DNA from: Alcanivoracaceae bacterium
GTDB taxonomy: Bacteria; Pseudomonadota; Gammaproteobacteria; Pseudomonadales; Alcanivoracaceae
DNA length: 64,000 bases
Direction: 5' to 3'
Assembly: GCA_002706085.1 (NCBI GenBank)
Contig: PAJO01000006.1
Span: 19,160-83,159 of the forward strand
Under the pieces are notes generated by a model that saw only the letters and a list, made by a program, of their open reading frames with translations, ran no database searches and was not told the DNA's origin. Shown in pieces: positions 1 through 8,494 of this stretch (position 1 is its first letter; each line of letters begins with the position of its first letter). Position numbers and translations under genes: made by a program.

Positions 1-191
1 TGCTCACGCTGCAGTTTTTTCAGGTGACGCTTGACGGCTGCGGCACGCTTACGCTTACGCTCTTGAGTGGGCTTCTCGTACTGCTCGCGACGACGCACTT
101 CAGACAGGATGCCCGCTTTTTCACAGCCACGCTTGAAACGGCGCAGGGCCACGTCAAACGGTTCGCCTTCTTTCACCTTCACCTGAGGCAT
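1..191 (-). CDS. rpsU: 30S ribosomal protein S21 (3' end outside window)
   Basis: This is the small basic S21 protein of the 30S subunit, which helps mRNA engagement during initiation. The first 63 residues are visible on the complementary strand, starting [19 protein letters not shown] and passing through the family hallmark [11 protein letters not shown] into a Lys/Arg-rich helix. The usual length is about 71 residues, so only the last handful lies beyond the window edge. The AGGAAGG ribosome-binding site is well placed before the ATG. It is divergent from tsaD, the arrangement found in many gammaproteobacteria. Confidence 0.95.
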   Translation of the reverse strand, partial: MPQVKVKEGEPFDVALRRFKRGCEKAGILSEVRRREQYEKPTQERKRKRAAAVKRHLKKLQRE

Positions 192-346
192 GAAGAATCA
201 CCTTCCTAGAAATTAGAGTTTATGGATTTGCTGCGGGCTCAGGTGGTCCCATATGCAGCGAGGGCGCGATTTTACCTGAGTGGGCGGGAAATGCAAATCT
301 GGCGTGGTGGCGCTATCATGGCGGCGGATTTCAACGGACAGGCATC

Positions 347-1372
347 ATGCGCGTATTGGGTATCGAATCAAGCTGTGACGAGACCGGGGTGGCGGTTTAC
401 GACACCCGTGAGGGGTTGCTGGGCCAGGCTCTGTTCAGCCAGGTGGACATGCATGCGCGCTACGGCGGCGTGGTGCCCGAGCTGGCCAGTCGTGACCACG
501 TGCAGCGGGTGCTGCCGCTGGTCAAGCAGGTGCTGGCCGAGGCCGATACCCGTGCCGACCAGCTTGATGGCGTGGCCTATACCGCCGGCCCCGGCTTGGC
601 CGGGGCGCTGTTGGTTGGCGCCGGTGTGGCACGTTCCCTGGCGTTTGGCTGGGGGATTCCGGCGGTGGAAGTGCACCATATGGAAGGCCATCTCCTGGCG
701 CCCCTGCTGGAAGCGCGGGCGCCACAGTTCCCGTTTGTCGCCTTGCTGGTCAGTGGTGGTCACACCCTGTTGCTGGATGCCAAAGGACTGGGCGATTACG
801 CGATTCTTGGGGAATCGGTGGATGATGCCGCCGGGGAGGCGTTCGACAAGGCCGCGAAAATGATGGGGCTGGGCTATCCCGGTGGGCCGCGTATTGCGGC
901 GTTGGCGGAAAAGGGCACTCCGGGGCGCTTCCGCTTTCCCCGCCCGATGACGGATCGCCCGGGGCTGGACATGAGTTTCTCCGGGCTGAAGACCTTTACC
1001 CTTAATACCATTCACGACCTGGGCGGGAAGGATGCCCTTAGCGAGCAGGATCGTGCGGACGTTGCGCTGGCGTTTGAAGAGGCCTCTGTCGATACTCTGA
1101 TCATCAAGTGCCGCCGGGCCATGGAGCAGACTGGCTACAAACAATTGGTGATGGCGGGAGGCGTGAGTGCCAACCGTTCCCTGCGGGCAAAGCTGGGTGA
1201 GCAGATGAAAAAGCGGGGGGTGGAGCTGTTCTACCCGGCCCCGCAATACTGCACGGATAACGGCGCCATGATCGCCTTTGCCGGGGCGCTTCGATTGCAG
1301 GCAGGAGAGTCTGCGGAGCTTCCCATCAAGGTGCGTGCCCGGTGGCCGCTGACGGAGCTCGCGGCGCTCTGA
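347..1372 (+). CDS. tsaD: tRNA N6-adenosine threonylcarbamoyltransferase TsaD
   Basis: TsaD transfers the threonylcarbamoyl group of TC-AMP to A37 of ANN-decoding tRNAs, working with TsaB and TsaE. The protein has 341 residues, the normal size. It opens with the ASKHA nucleotide-binding strand [13 protein letters not shown]. The metal-binding HHMEGH motif lies at residues 110-115, with the two iron-ligand histidines at 111 and 115, and the LLVSGGHT phosphate loop is near 134-142. The start is fixed by the conserved N-terminus. It is transcribed away from rpsU and followed by an intergenic REP pair. Confidence 0.97.
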   Translation: MRVLGIESSCDETGVAVYDTREGLLGQALFSQVDMHARYGGVVPELASRDHVQRVLPLVKQVLAEADTRADQLDGVAYTAGPGLAGALLVGAGVARSLAFGWGIPAVEVHHMEGHLLAPLLEARAPQFPFVALLVSGGHTLLLDAKGLGDYAILGESVDDAAGEAFDKAAKMMGLGYPGGPRIAALAEKGTPGRFRFPRPMTDRPGLDMSFSGLKTFTLNTIHDLGGKDALSEQDRADVALAFEEASVDTLIIKCRRAMEQTGYKQLVMAGGVSANRSLRAKLGEQMKKRGVELFYPAPQYCTDNGAMIAFAGALRLQAGESAELPIKVRARWPLTELAAL

Positions 1373-1393
1373 CCGACTACCCTTAGCCCTGCC

Positions 1394-1564
1394 GTAGGAG
1401 CGTCGCTGGCGGCGCGATTAAAGACCAGGATCAAAAGCGCTTCTGACCACAGAGCACGCCGGGCACACAGAGAAAACCTGTTTTTCCCTCAGTGATCTCT
1501 GTGTCATTTCTGGTAAATCCGTTTTTCAGATGTTGGGTTATCGCGCCGCCAGCGACGCTCCTAC
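1394..1564. repeat. Inverted REP pair between tsaD and plsY
   Basis: A 25-base GTAGGAGCGTCGCTGGCGGC-type unit at 1394-1418 recurs as its exact inverse at 1540-1564. The GTAGGAGC head followed by an imperfect palindrome is the pattern of Pseudomonas-type REP sequences, which RAYT transposases are thought to spread. The 120 bases between the two units hold a second imperfect hairpin of the CACAGAG...CTCTGTG kind (about 1446-1503), related to one at 58616-58688. The pair lies between convergent genes and could act as a transcription stop. Confidence 0.75.
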
Positions 1565-1574
1565 TATTGAGGGT

Positions 1575-2189
1575 TTAATCCTTCTTCTTGAACCCCAACT
1601 CTTCCCCGCGCAGGATTTTTTCCAGGTTACTGCGGTGGCGAACGATCATCACAACGGACATCAGCAGAATCGGCCAGAATGCCGGGTATAGCCAGGCGAA
1701 GATGCAGGCAGGGGCGACCACGAAAGCGCTGAGCGAGGCGATGGAAGAAATCCGGTTCAGGGCGAAGACCGCCAGCCAAGTGGCGCCGGCCACCAGGCCG
1801 CTGGGCCAGTGCAGGGCAAACAGCAGGCCGAAGGCTGTTGCTACCCCCTTGCCGCCCTCGAAGCGGAAGAAGATCGGGTAGAGATGGCCGATAAAGGCGC
1901 TGGTGCCGGCCAGTGCGGCGACCAGAGGGCCAAGTTCCAGCCAGCGGGCGATCAGCACGGGAATCACCCCCTTGAGTACATCACCCAGCAGGGTCAGGGC
2001 CGCGGCGGGTTTGCCACCGATACGCAGAACATTGGTGGCGCCGGGGTTGTTGGAGCCCTCGGTGCGCGGGTCCGGATAGCCGAACAGGCGGCAGACCAGA
2101 ATGGCGCTGGAAATGGAGCCCATCAGGTAGCCAGCCACACATAATGCCAGCAGCCAAAACCACACGTCCTGTAATGTCCCTGCTTCCAC
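1575..2189 (-). CDS. plsY: Acyl-phosphate:glycerol-3-phosphate acyltransferase PlsY
   Basis: This inner-membrane enzyme acylates glycerol-3-phosphate with acyl-phosphate in the first step of phospholipid synthesis. The 204-residue protein is very hydrophobic, with about five membrane helices. The three family signatures are present: GSISSAIL near residue 24, NPGATNVLR near 48 and GGKGVAT near 111. The listed start is a GTG; another in-frame GTG eight codons later would give a shorter N-terminus more like E. coli PlsY. It is convergent with tsaD and divergent from folB. Confidence 0.95.
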   Translation of the reverse strand: MEAGTLQDVWFWLLALCVAGYLMGSISSAILVCRLFGYPDPRTEGSNNPGATNVLRIGGKPAAALTLLGDVLKGVIPVLIARWLELGPLVAALAGTSAFIGHLYPIFFRFEGGKGVATAFGLLFALHWPSGLVAGATWLAVFALNRISSIASLSAFVVAPACIFAWLYPAFWPILLMSVVMIVRHRSNLEKILRGEELGFKKKD

Positions 2190-2339
2190 CGGCTATAATC
2201 TCCATTCGTATCGCGGCATGCGGCCATATTCTACACATGGCAACCCGGTCGCCTGCGTTGCAAGCGTAACATCTGATTACCAGCAATGGGATGATGTCAA
2301 ATCGGACGTCATGCTGTTGTCAGCGCCGAGAGGGCGAGT

Positions 2340-2702
2340 ATGGACATCGTTTATATCAATGATTTGAAAGTGGACACGGTCATCGGCATTTTCGACTGGG
2401 AGCGCCGTATCCGTCAGACCGTGAGCCTGGATCTGGAAATGGCTGCGGACATACGCAAAGGCGCTGCCAGTGATCACATTGATGATGCTCTGGACTACAA
2501 GGCAATCGGCAAGCGTGTGATTGCCTTTATCGAAGGCAGTGAATTCCAGTTGGTAGAAACACTGGCGGAAAAGGTAGCACAACTGGTGCTGAGTGAATTC
2601 CAGGTGCCTTGGCTGAAATTGCGCCTGAGCAAGCCTGGCGCCCTGCGTGGAGCGCGGGATGTCGGGGTTATTATCGAGCGGGGTGAGCGTCCCCATGGGT
2701 AA
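2340..2702 (+). CDS. folB: Dihydroneopterin aldolase FolB
   Basis: FolB cleaves 7,8-dihydroneopterin to 6-hydroxymethyl-dihydropterin and glycolaldehyde in folate synthesis. At 120 residues it has the usual length and the typical opening MDIVYINDLKVDTVIGIFDWER, with the pterin-anchoring Glu in the segment LVETLAEKVA near residue 75. It overlaps folK by 8 bases, so the pair is almost certainly co-translated, and the two products catalyse consecutive pathway steps. It is divergent from plsY. Confidence 0.95.
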   Translation: MDIVYINDLKVDTVIGIFDWERRIRQTVSLDLEMAADIRKGAASDHIDDALDYKAIGKRVIAFIEGSEFQLVETLAEKVAQLVLSEFQVPWLKLRLSKPGALRGARDVGVIIERGERPHG

Positions 2703-3198
2703 CCCGGCTGATTCCCTGGTGTTCCTGAGCCTTGGCTCCAATATTGATCGTGAGCGTCATATCCGCTCGGGCCTGCAGGCGCTGGAGGCTGCGTTTGGCG
2801 AGCTGACCATTAGCCCTGTCTATGAAAGTGAGGCGGTCGGGTTTGATGGGGATGCGTTCTACAACCTGGTGGTGGGGATGACGACGGCGTTGCCGGTGGG
2901 AGAGCTGGAAACACGCTTGAAAGGCATCGAGAAAGACCATGGCCGGGTGCGCGGCGAGAAAAAGTTTTCCAGTCGTACCCTGGACATCGACATCCTCACC
3001 TATGGTGACGTGACCGGTACCGTGGACGGAGTACAGTTGCCCCGCGATGAAATCCTCAAACATGCCTTCGTATTGAAGCCGTTGGTCGATCTGGTGCCTG
3101 ACGGACGCCACCCGGAAACCGGGCAGGCATACCGGGATATTCTGGAGGCGGCTCATTTCGCTGAGCAGAAACTGTGGGTGGTGGCGTTTGAGCGGTAA
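2695..3198 (+). CDS. folK: 2-amino-4-hydroxy-6-hydroxymethyldihydropteridine pyrophosphokinase FolK
   Basis: FolK pyrophosphorylates 6-hydroxymethyl-dihydropterin before it is joined to p-aminobenzoate. The chosen start lies inside the last codons of folB and gives 167 residues, close to the E. coli enzyme. An upstream in-frame ATG at 2647 would add 16 residues without homology. The opening LGSNIDRERHIRSGL and the HPPK signature SRTLDIDILTYGD near residues 89-101 are intact, including the Mg-binding DID pair. The gene is followed directly by a tandem heptamer array. Confidence 0.93.
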   Translation: MGNPADSLVFLSLGSNIDRERHIRSGLQALEAAFGELTISPVYESEAVGFDGDAFYNLVVGMTTALPVGELETRLKGIEKDHGRVRGEKKFSSRTLDIDILTYGDVTGTVDGVQLPRDEILKHAFVLKPLVDLVPDGRHPETGQAYRDILEAAHFAEQKLWVVAFER

Positions 3199-3200
3199 TT

Positions 3201-3270
3201 AGCTATCAGCTATCAGCTATCAGCTGTGAGCTACAAGCTACAAGCTACAAGCTACAAGCTACAAGCTGCG
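3201..3270. repeat. Tandem heptamer array (10 units), AGCTATC/AGCTACA type
   Basis: Ten 7-base units run without interruption: three AGCTATC, one AGCTGTG, five AGCTACA and a closing AGCTGCG. It starts three bases after the folK stop codon. This is the longest of the heptamer arrays in the window, and it has no clear inverted mate nearby. Confidence 0.9.
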
Positions 3271-3372
3271 CTTGATTGGAAGGGCAAACCTAGATAGTTC
3301 CGGTGTGTTTTAGAAGAACGGAAACGCCTTCCAGATCGTTGAGTTCGGCGCCAATAAATAACCTGAGCACGT

Positions 3373-3452
3373 TGTAGGAACGTAGCGCAGCGGAGTAACG
3401 CACGTAGTGCGGCCCCGAAGGGGTGAGCGAAGCGAATAACCATGCTCGCATG
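3373..3452 (+). repeat. Dispersed 80-bp intergenic repeat, copy 1
   Basis: An 80-base segment running from TGTAGGAACGTAGCGCAGCG through GCGGCCCCGAAGGGGTGAGC to CATGCTCGCATG. A close copy lies inverted at 25581-25660 and a more diverged, shorter copy inverted at 44592-44645. It contains a short CCCCGAAGGGG hairpin and has no open frame of note. The rest of the 3199-3514 gap holds only this repeat and the heptamer array. Confidence 0.75.
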
Positions 3453-3514
3453 GCGAACCGAGCCCAGGCGAGGTATAGATTCCAGAGCCTTTACAAAATG
3501 CATGCCGCGTTCCA

Positions 3515-4459
3515 TCAAAACACCTCGGGCTTCATGCCTTGCTGGGCCCAGCGATAAAAATCATATTCCAGCCGTGACAAGCCCCCCGGGTACAGGTGGG
3601 CAATGCGCTCCAGGTCGGGGCGCTGGTCACTTTTTTCCAGATCCTGAAGCAGGCGACGCAGGGTGCTGCGGCCTACCGGCTTTGACATCAGGAAGGCGGT
3701 AGTCCCCCACGCGACAGTGTAGGGAATGGCATTGAGCTGGTGGGCAAGACGTCGCCATTGCTGGTCATCCATGGACAGGTACTGGCGCATGGTGATCAGG
3801 TTGCCGTCGTCCAGCCACTGTTGAATCCGTGCCTGAGCAGAGGGCAGAGCGGTGACCACTGCCCGGCTGTTGTCTTGCACTTTAAGCATTTGGAAATACT
3901 GGGCCAGGCCTTCATGCATCCACACTGGCGATGCCGGGGACAACTGATACAGCAGCACGTGGCTGGATTCATGGAGAATGGTCTGGGCGACCTTGTCGTC
4001 ATCCGCGTCCCAACGCCACACGGCGACTTCGTTGGTGCGGGGCAGAAACACGCCGGCATAGTGCGGGTTGCTGTTGCCGATGCGGGCTTCCATCCATTGC
4101 CGGAAGTCTGCCTGTTTCGTGAACAGGTGCAGGTTCACCTCGGCGGTACCGTTCAGGTCGAGGCCGAAGTCCTTGCGGTAGCGCTGATAAATGGTTTCGA
4201 TGGCTCGCAGGGTCTGCTCGTGCAACCCGTTGGGGAGTGTGAAGTCCTGGTGGCGGACATGAATTTCCAGTGGTGCGCTGGCCTGGCTGACCCGCGGCGT
4301 GACAACATCGACGGGTTGTTCCCCGGGCGGGCGATCTCCGAAGTGCAGTTTGCCATTGGCATCACGCCACTGATAAATCTCCGCCTGGGCAGGCAGGAAC
4401 GGCAGCATTACTGCCAGGGTTAATAGCGTGGCAATTACTCGCAATGCTCTTTGATCCAT
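3515..4459 (-). CDS. Exported zinc metallopeptidase with N-terminal DUF4124 domain (peptidase MA-like)
   Basis: A 314-residue protein with a Sec signal peptide (residues 1-26, cleavage after AQA). A DUF4124 domain follows (EIYQWRDANGKLHFGDRPPG, 27-46), then a gluzincin-like catalytic region. The zinc site reads HESSH at 163-167, with the likely third ligand Glu in MHEGLAQYF at 181-189. This is the layout of peptidase MA-like proteins. The substrate is unknown; a periplasmic location is inferred from the signal peptide. It overlaps the upstream DUF4124 gene by 25 bases, so the two are probably made together. Confidence 0.8.
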   Translation of the reverse strand: MDQRALRVIATLLTLAVMLPFLPAQAEIYQWRDANGKLHFGDRPPGEQPVDVVTPRVSQASAPLEIHVRHQDFTLPNGLHEQTLRAIETIYQRYRKDFGLDLNGTAEVNLHLFTKQADFRQWMEARIGNSNPHYAGVFLPRTNEVAVWRWDADDDKVAQTILHESSHVLLYQLSPASPVWMHEGLAQYFQMLKVQDNSRAVVTALPSAQARIQQWLDDGNLITMRQYLSMDDQQWRRLAHQLNAIPYTVAWGTTAFLMSKPVGRSTLRRLLQDLEKSDQRPDLERIAHLYPGGLSRLEYDFYRWAQQGMKPEVF

Positions 4460-4872
4460 TTTTCCGTCCGGGCGATGTCGTCCTGGACTTCTTCAGCAGA
4501 GGCGCTTCTTTCGGTGCCGTCGTCGTCTACATAGACAAACCTGCGATGGAGCTGCTTGAAGCGATCCCGTGCTTTCCTGCAGGCGCCGGCCATGGCTGCA
4601 CGGTCTTTTTGTTCCTCGACCTCGCGGGCTTTGCGTTCGGCCTGTTCCACATCGCGCAGGCGCAGTGTGCGTTGGTGGATTTCATTGACACTGTCGCCCT
4701 GGCCCAGTTTGGCGGGTGGTTTGACGTTCACCTCCTCGTGGCTTGAGCCGGAGCCTGGCACGCGGTCACCAAATTGCCAGTTGCCGTTTTCATCTTTCCA
4801 GCGGTAAATCTCAGCGTTGGTCAGTGATGGCCAAAGCAGGGCTATCCCCAGTAGCAGGGCTATGCGTGTCAT
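4435..4872 (-). CDS. Exported DUF4124 domain protein
   Basis: A 145-residue protein with a signal peptide (about residues 1-20, ending SLTNA) and a DUF4124 domain starting EIYRWKDENGNWQFGDR. A highly charged helical stretch rich in Arg, Glu and Gln (about 65-110) follows, probably coiled coil. Its DUF4124 segment closely matches the one in the metallopeptidase it overlaps, so the two are paralogous at the N-terminus. DUF4124 proteins are periplasmic or outer-membrane associated and poorly characterised. The overlap suggests a partner or regulator of the peptidase, which is inference only. Confidence 0.8.
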   Translation of the reverse strand: MTRIALLLGIALLWPSLTNAEIYRWKDENGNWQFGDRVPGSGSSHEEVNVKPPAKLGQGDSVNEIHQRTLRLRDVEQAERKAREVEEQKDRAAMAGACRKARDRFKQLHRRFVYVDDDGTERSASAEEVQDDIARTEKWIKEHCE

Positions 4873-4900
4873 GGTTCCCCCAAAAATCTAACGTCCTTGT

Positions 4901-5635
4901 TTATCCGCCCTGAAACGCCAGGGAGCGGCCGCCATCCACGGCCAGTATTTGGCCGGTGACAAAGCTTGCATCCCCTGCAAGCCAGGCCACAGCTCCAGCG
5001 ATGTCAGCCGGTTCGCCGCAGCGTTTAAGGGCGGTGGAGGCGGTGATTGCCGCCTGATTCATTTGTCCGGCCTCCGGCCACAGAATCGGTCCCGGTGAAA
5101 CCCCGTTTACCCGGATATGCGGCCCCAGTTCCCGTGCCAGACTGCGTGTCATCATCGCAAGTCCTGCCTTGGCCATGCAATACAGAGTATGGCCTTCAAG
5201 CGGTTTTTCTGCATAAACGTCCACAATATTGATGATGCAGCCCTGTTGCTGGCGCAGGGTGGCAGCCAGTGCCTGACTCAATAAATACGGGGCGCGCAGA
5301 TTGCTGTGCATCAGGGCATCCCAGTCTGCATCGGTGGCATCATCGATGGGGGTGGGGTAGAAGCTGGAGGCGTTGTTGACCAGCAGGTCCACCTGCCCAA
5401 ACGCTGCCACAGCATCTCGGCCCAGTCGGCGAACCTCGTCAGGATTGTTCAGGTCTGCCTGCAGCAGTCTGGTACTGTCAGGGCGAACACCGTTGAGCTG
5501 GTCGGCCAAGGCCGCTGCCTCCGCATCACTATTGCGGTAGTGAATGATTACCCGCATCCCTCGCTGGTGGAGGGTACGGGTAATTTCGGCGCCGATACGT
5601 CGGGCGCTGCCGGTAATCAGGGCAACGGGGTCCAT
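4901..5635 (-). CDS. folM: Short-chain dehydrogenase, probable pteridine/dihydromonapterin reductase
   Basis: A 244-residue Rossmann-fold [11 protein letters not shown] (8-15) is the TGxxxRxG cofactor loop, NNAS (87-90) is conserved, and the catalytic pair is Tyr152/Lys156 in YCMAK. The usual catalytic Ser is replaced by Asp139 in [10 protein letters not shown], a change characteristic of pteridine reductases such as PTR1 and FolM, and the RR of the loop points to NADPH. The likely role is reduction of dihydromonapterin or other pterins. It overlaps the start of cca by 19 bases. A generic SDR remains possible. Confidence 0.75.
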   Translation of the reverse strand: MDPVALITGSARRIGAEITRTLHQRGMRVIIHYRNSDAEAAALADQLNGVRPDSTRLLQADLNNPDEVRRLGRDAVAAFGQVDLLVNNASSFYPTPIDDATDADWDALMHSNLRAPYLLSQALAATLRQQQGCIINIVDVYAEKPLEGHTLYCMAKAGLAMMTRSLARELGPHIRVNGVSPGPILWPEAGQMNQAAITASTALKRCGEPADIAGAVAWLAGDASFVTGQILAVDGGRSLAFQGG

Positions 5636-6852
5636 GATTGCTTGTACTCCAAGATGGCATGAATGCGCGCCTGGGTGATGGCTTCCCCCAGAGCCGGGCC
5701 TTCCAGTCCCTGCTGGCGCAGTGAGTCAATGTGGATATCGCGGGCGGCGTTTGCTGCGCCACGCAGATAATCCGCTTGGGGGTAATCTCTGTCTTCAAAC
5801 CCCGTTCGGCCCCGGGCGTCTGCCTCACAAGCCCCCAGAAAGTCGTCCAGGCGTTCTGGACGTCGCAAGACATCCAGTGCCTTGAACAGTTTCCATACCG
5901 TGGTGGGTTTGAGTTCCAGAGCCCGGTGACAATGGGTGTGGAATTCTGCAACCAGCGCGGCCAATTGAGCGGTTTCCCGCGGCACTTTCAAGCGCTTGGA
6001 GACCTTGTTACTCAACCGGGCACTGCGAATTTCATGGGCAATGTGCCGTGGCCATTCTTCCTCGGGGGTTTTCCCCTTGCCGAGATCATGACACAGCAGT
6101 GCGTAGCGGGCGTGAAGGCTGAGCCCCAGCCGGGCGCCCTGTTGAAGGCACAAATACTGGTGTACCAGTGTGTCGATTTCAGGGTGGTGTTGTTCCGGTT
6201 GCGGTACGCCATCCAGTGCTGCCAGTTCCGGGAACAGTACGGCAAGCGCGCCGCAGGCATGGAGTACCTGAAAGAACACCTGCGGATCGCGTTCCATCAG
6301 CGCGCGGCTGGTTTCTTTCCAGACTCGTTCTGCCACCAGATAATCCAGCTCGCCGGAGGCGGCCAGCTGTTTCATCAGCGTCAGGGTGTCCTCCGCCACA
6401 CGGAAACCCAGCCAGTGGTAACGGGCCGCGAAGCGGGCAACGCGCAGTACCCGTAACGGGTCTTCTGCGAAGGCCGGGGAGACATGGCGAAGCAGGCGGG
6501 CTTTCAGGTCTGCCTTGCCATTGAACGGGTCGATGACCCCACCTCCCGAGGCGCGTGCCATGGCATTGATGGTGAGATCCCGTCGTACCAGATCCTCTTC
6601 CAGGGTTACATCGCTGGCGGCATAAAAGGTAAAGCCGCCATAGCCATGGCCGGACTTCCGCTCGGTGCGGGCGAGGGCGTATTCCTCTTTGGTTTTCGGA
6701 TGCAGAAAGACAGGGAAATCCTGACCCACGGGCTGATAGCCCTGTGCCTGCATCTCGTCGGGGGTAGCGCCGACCACCACCCAGTCCTTTTCGGTGACGG
6801 GCAGGCCGAGCAATTGATCCCGGACCGCACCGCCAACCAGATACATTTTCAT
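5617..6852 (-). CDS. cca: Multifunctional CCA tRNA nucleotidyltransferase/2'3'-cyclic phosphodiesterase
   Basis: Adds or repairs the 3' CCA end of tRNAs without a template. The 411-residue protein has the class II polymerase head (LVGGAVRD at 5-12, [10 protein letters not shown] near 110) and, as in E. coli Cca, a C-terminal HD domain ([12 protein letters not shown] near 253) for phosphodiesterase and phosphatase activity. The catalytic D-x-D of E. coli is E21-x-D23 here (TEKDW); some relatives such as Acinetobacter also have Glu, so this is probably functional. The ATG is followed by the standard MKMYLVGG opening. Confidence 0.95.
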   Translation of the reverse strand: MKMYLVGGAVRDQLLGLPVTEKDWVVVGATPDEMQAQGYQPVGQDFPVFLHPKTKEEYALARTERKSGHGYGGFTFYAASDVTLEEDLVRRDLTINAMARASGGGVIDPFNGKADLKARLLRHVSPAFAEDPLRVLRVARFAARYHWLGFRVAEDTLTLMKQLAASGELDYLVAERVWKETSRALMERDPQVFFQVLHACGALAVLFPELAALDGVPQPEQHHPEIDTLVHQYLCLQQGARLGLSLHARYALLCHDLGKGKTPEEEWPRHIAHEIRSARLSNKVSKRLKVPRETAQLAALVAEFHTHCHRALELKPTTVWKLFKALDVLRRPERLDDFLGACEADARGRTGFEDRDYPQADYLRGAANAARDIHIDSLRQQGLEGPALGEAITQARIHAILEYKQSWTPLP

Positions 6853-6911
6853 CTTGTGCGCCTTTGCATTCTTGAGCAGAATGTTCGCATGCTTTCTATC
6901 GTACTGAAACT

Positions 6912-7179
6912 AAGGGGCTGAAGACGGTGCATCCTCGTCTCTGCTGGAGTTCATTTTTTTGTCTGACTGCGCTGGATGAGGCGCGGCATAGTTCGCTATG
7001 TGAGTCTCATCCAGCGCAGTCAGACGGAAAAAGGGGCCCAGCCCTTCGGGTTGTGCCTGAAAGAGCGGCACTCGTTGTTGCTAGTCGCTCATTTGGGCAA
7101 GCCAAACATCGCTCCTCGCGCCTAGATTGCCGCTCTTTCAGGCACAACAGAGGCGAGGATGCACCGACTTCAGCCCCTT
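6912..7179. mobile_element. MITE-like nested palindrome, 268 bp
   Basis: The ends are inverted repeats of about 31 bases beginning AAGGGGCTGAAG, with two mismatches. Inside lie two further perfect or near-perfect inverted pairs: GTCTGACTGCGCTGGATGAG at 6961-6980 with its inverse at 7005-7024, and TTGTGCCTGAAAGAGCGGCA at 7052-7071 with its inverse at 7126-7145. Flanking ACT (6909-6911 and 7180-7182) could be a 3-base target duplication; TA is an alternative reading. There is no transposase frame. An innermost segment, CTTCGGG...CTGAAAG...ACTCGTTGTTGC, resembles one in the element at 49703-49987, suggesting one family. Confidence 0.7.
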
Positions 7180-7269
7180 ACTCTCTTATGCCGGTCATCG
7201 ATCGCTGTGCACGCAAATGGCGTGCGCAGGGACGGCGGCTGTCTGACTGATTCGTTTCAGTTTAGCAAG

Positions 7270-7304
7270 AAGGCCGCAGCGTCCCCGACCTGCGGCCTTT
7301 TTTC
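7270..7304 (+). terminator. Rho-independent terminator
   Basis: The GC-rich stem AAGGCCGCAG/CTGCGGCCTT with a short loop is followed by a T-run. No gene on the plus strand ends close upstream. The 6853-7534 gap thus holds the MITE, this terminator and a pair of heptamer arrays, with no supportable gene. Confidence 0.7.
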
Positions 7305-7330
7305 GTTTTGGGGGTTTGCAGGTCGGTTTT

Positions 7331-7510
7331 AGTTGCAAGTTGAAAGTTCAAAGTTGAAAAGCGCGTGAGGGCGCGTTGCTACCCATTAACCGATATCGCC
7401 GCGCAGCAGGGTGGATAGAGCATAAGACGCGTTGCTTGCGGCGCGGTGAATGAGGTGGCCGGTTGGCGCCTGTCTTGATCGCGCCTTTCAACTTTGAACT
7501 TTCAACTTGC
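7331..7510. repeat. Inverted pair of heptamer arrays, AGTTGAA type
   Basis: Four heptamers at 7331-7358 (AGTTGCA, AGTTGAA, AGTTCAA, AGTTGAA) face their inverse complement at 7487-7510. Three units match perfectly, so the arms could pair over more than 20 bases. The enclosed 128 bases show no gene. The right arm ends about 25 bases before the EamA start codon, so the structure is in or near that gene's leader. Confidence 0.85.
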
Positions 7511-7534
7511 TCCTCTCAAACCAAGGAGAACGAC

Positions 7535-8461
7535 ATGCCAACCCTGGCAGCGTATTTGATCGTGGTAGCGGTGTGGGCAACCACGCCGCTGGGGATTAAA
7601 TGGAGTGGTGACGCCATGGCGCCACTGGCGGCGGCCGGTGTGCGTATGGGGATTGCTGCGCTGCTGGGGCTGGTGTGGTTGTGGTGGAAGCGTCAGCCGT
7701 TGCCTCTGACTCCCCGTGCCAGGGCAAGCTATCTCGCTGCGTTACCGGGAATCTTCGGGGCCATGGGCTGCAGTTATATGGGTGCAACCTATCTGCCCTC
7801 GGGGCTGGTCTCGGTGATATTTGGTCTGGCGCCATTGTTGTCAGGGCTGATGATGCAGTGCCTGCCGGGCAGCGTGCGGTTGAATGCCTGGCACTGGGGG
7901 GCCTGCGTGCTCGGGCTGCTGGGGTTGATGCTGGTGTTTGATGAAAGCCTGGCACAGCTGTTGGCAGGGGGAGACATGGGAGACCGCGGCATTGGGCTGT
8001 TGTGGATGCTGACCGCGGTGACCCTGTTTGCCGGTAGCGGTATCGCCGTGCAGCGGGTTGGGGCCGGACTGCAGCCCATGCAGCAAACGGTGGGCGGGTT
8101 ACTGATATCGTTGCCATGCTATGCCCTTGCCATGGCGGTTACCGGTCAGGCGCCCGTGTGGAGTGGCGATGTCCGCGGACTCTCTGCCATTCTTTACCTT
8201 GCAGTGTTTGGGTCATTGCTGGGTTTTTACTGTTACTTCCAGATCCTGTCGCGGCTACCGGCGGCGACGGTGGCGTTGGTGACCCTGATTACCCCGGTGT
8301 TGGCGCTGTTGCTGGGCAACCTGTTCAACGGTGAAAGTCTGGGCGTGATGGTGCTGGCGGGCGCACTGCTGATTGTGCTGGCCCTGTCGCTGTTTCTGCT
8401 GGGCGACCACAAGGTTCGTCGGGCAGTGAAACGCCTTGAAGCCAGCAGAGTGGCGGCATAG
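7535..8461 (+). CDS. EamA-family (DMT) transporter, RhaT/YedA-like exporter
   Basis: A 308-residue inner-membrane protein with about ten hydrophobic helices in two EamA repeats, the classic 5+5 drug/metabolite transporter layout. The start is the ATG after a strong AAGGAG site five bases upstream; a start at 7463 would add 24 non-membrane residues encoded by the heptamer array and was rejected. The opening VWATTPLGIKWS is typical of EamA proteins. The substrate cannot be told from sequence. It is convergent with spoVR and separated from it by a short hairpin. Confidence 0.85.
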   Translation: MPTLAAYLIVVAVWATTPLGIKWSGDAMAPLAAAGVRMGIAALLGLVWLWWKRQPLPLTPRARASYLAALPGIFGAMGCSYMGATYLPSGLVSVIFGLAPLLSGLMMQCLPGSVRLNAWHWGACVLGLLGLMLVFDESLAQLLAGGDMGDRGIGLLWMLTAVTLFAGSGIAVQRVGAGLQPMQQTVGGLLISLPCYALAMAVTGQAPVWSGDVRGLSAILYLAVFGSLLGFYCYFQILSRLPAATVALVTLITPVLALLLGNLFNGESLGVMVLAGALLIVLALSLFLLGDHKVRRAVKRLEASRVAA

Positions 8462-8465
8462 CAGT

Positions 8466-8494
8466 GGCGGGGCCCCTTGTTGGGGGCCTCCGCC
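8466..8494. terminator. GC hairpin between convergent genes
   Basis: GGCGGGGCCCC pairs with GGGGGCCTCCGCC with one bulge, filling the 33-base gap between the EamA gene and spoVR. There is no T-run, so it is a weak bidirectional terminator candidate. Confidence 0.45.

Noticed and set aside
368-1246. 292-residue frame antisense to tsaD, and similar long antisense frames in cyoB, trpD, lptD and purD
   Set aside because: These are high-GC shadow frames with abnormal His/Gln/Arg composition opposite well-identified genes.
3201-3270. CRISPR array
   Set aside because: The units are contiguous 7-mers without spacers; the same holds for the other arrays, and no cas genes are present.
5680-6852. Loss of a catalytic residue in Cca (Glu21 for Asp)
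   Set aside because: Glu at this place occurs in other gammaproteobacterial Cca enzymes from memory, and all other motifs are intact, so it was not treated as inactivation.
6912-7179. Integron attC-like site
   Set aside because: The palindromes lack the GTTRRRY core and matching inverse core, and no cassette structure is present.
6927-7250. 107-residue open frame on the plus strand
   Set aside because: It lies almost wholly within the nested palindromes of the MITE-like element, has no ribosome-binding site and shows no protein-like composition.
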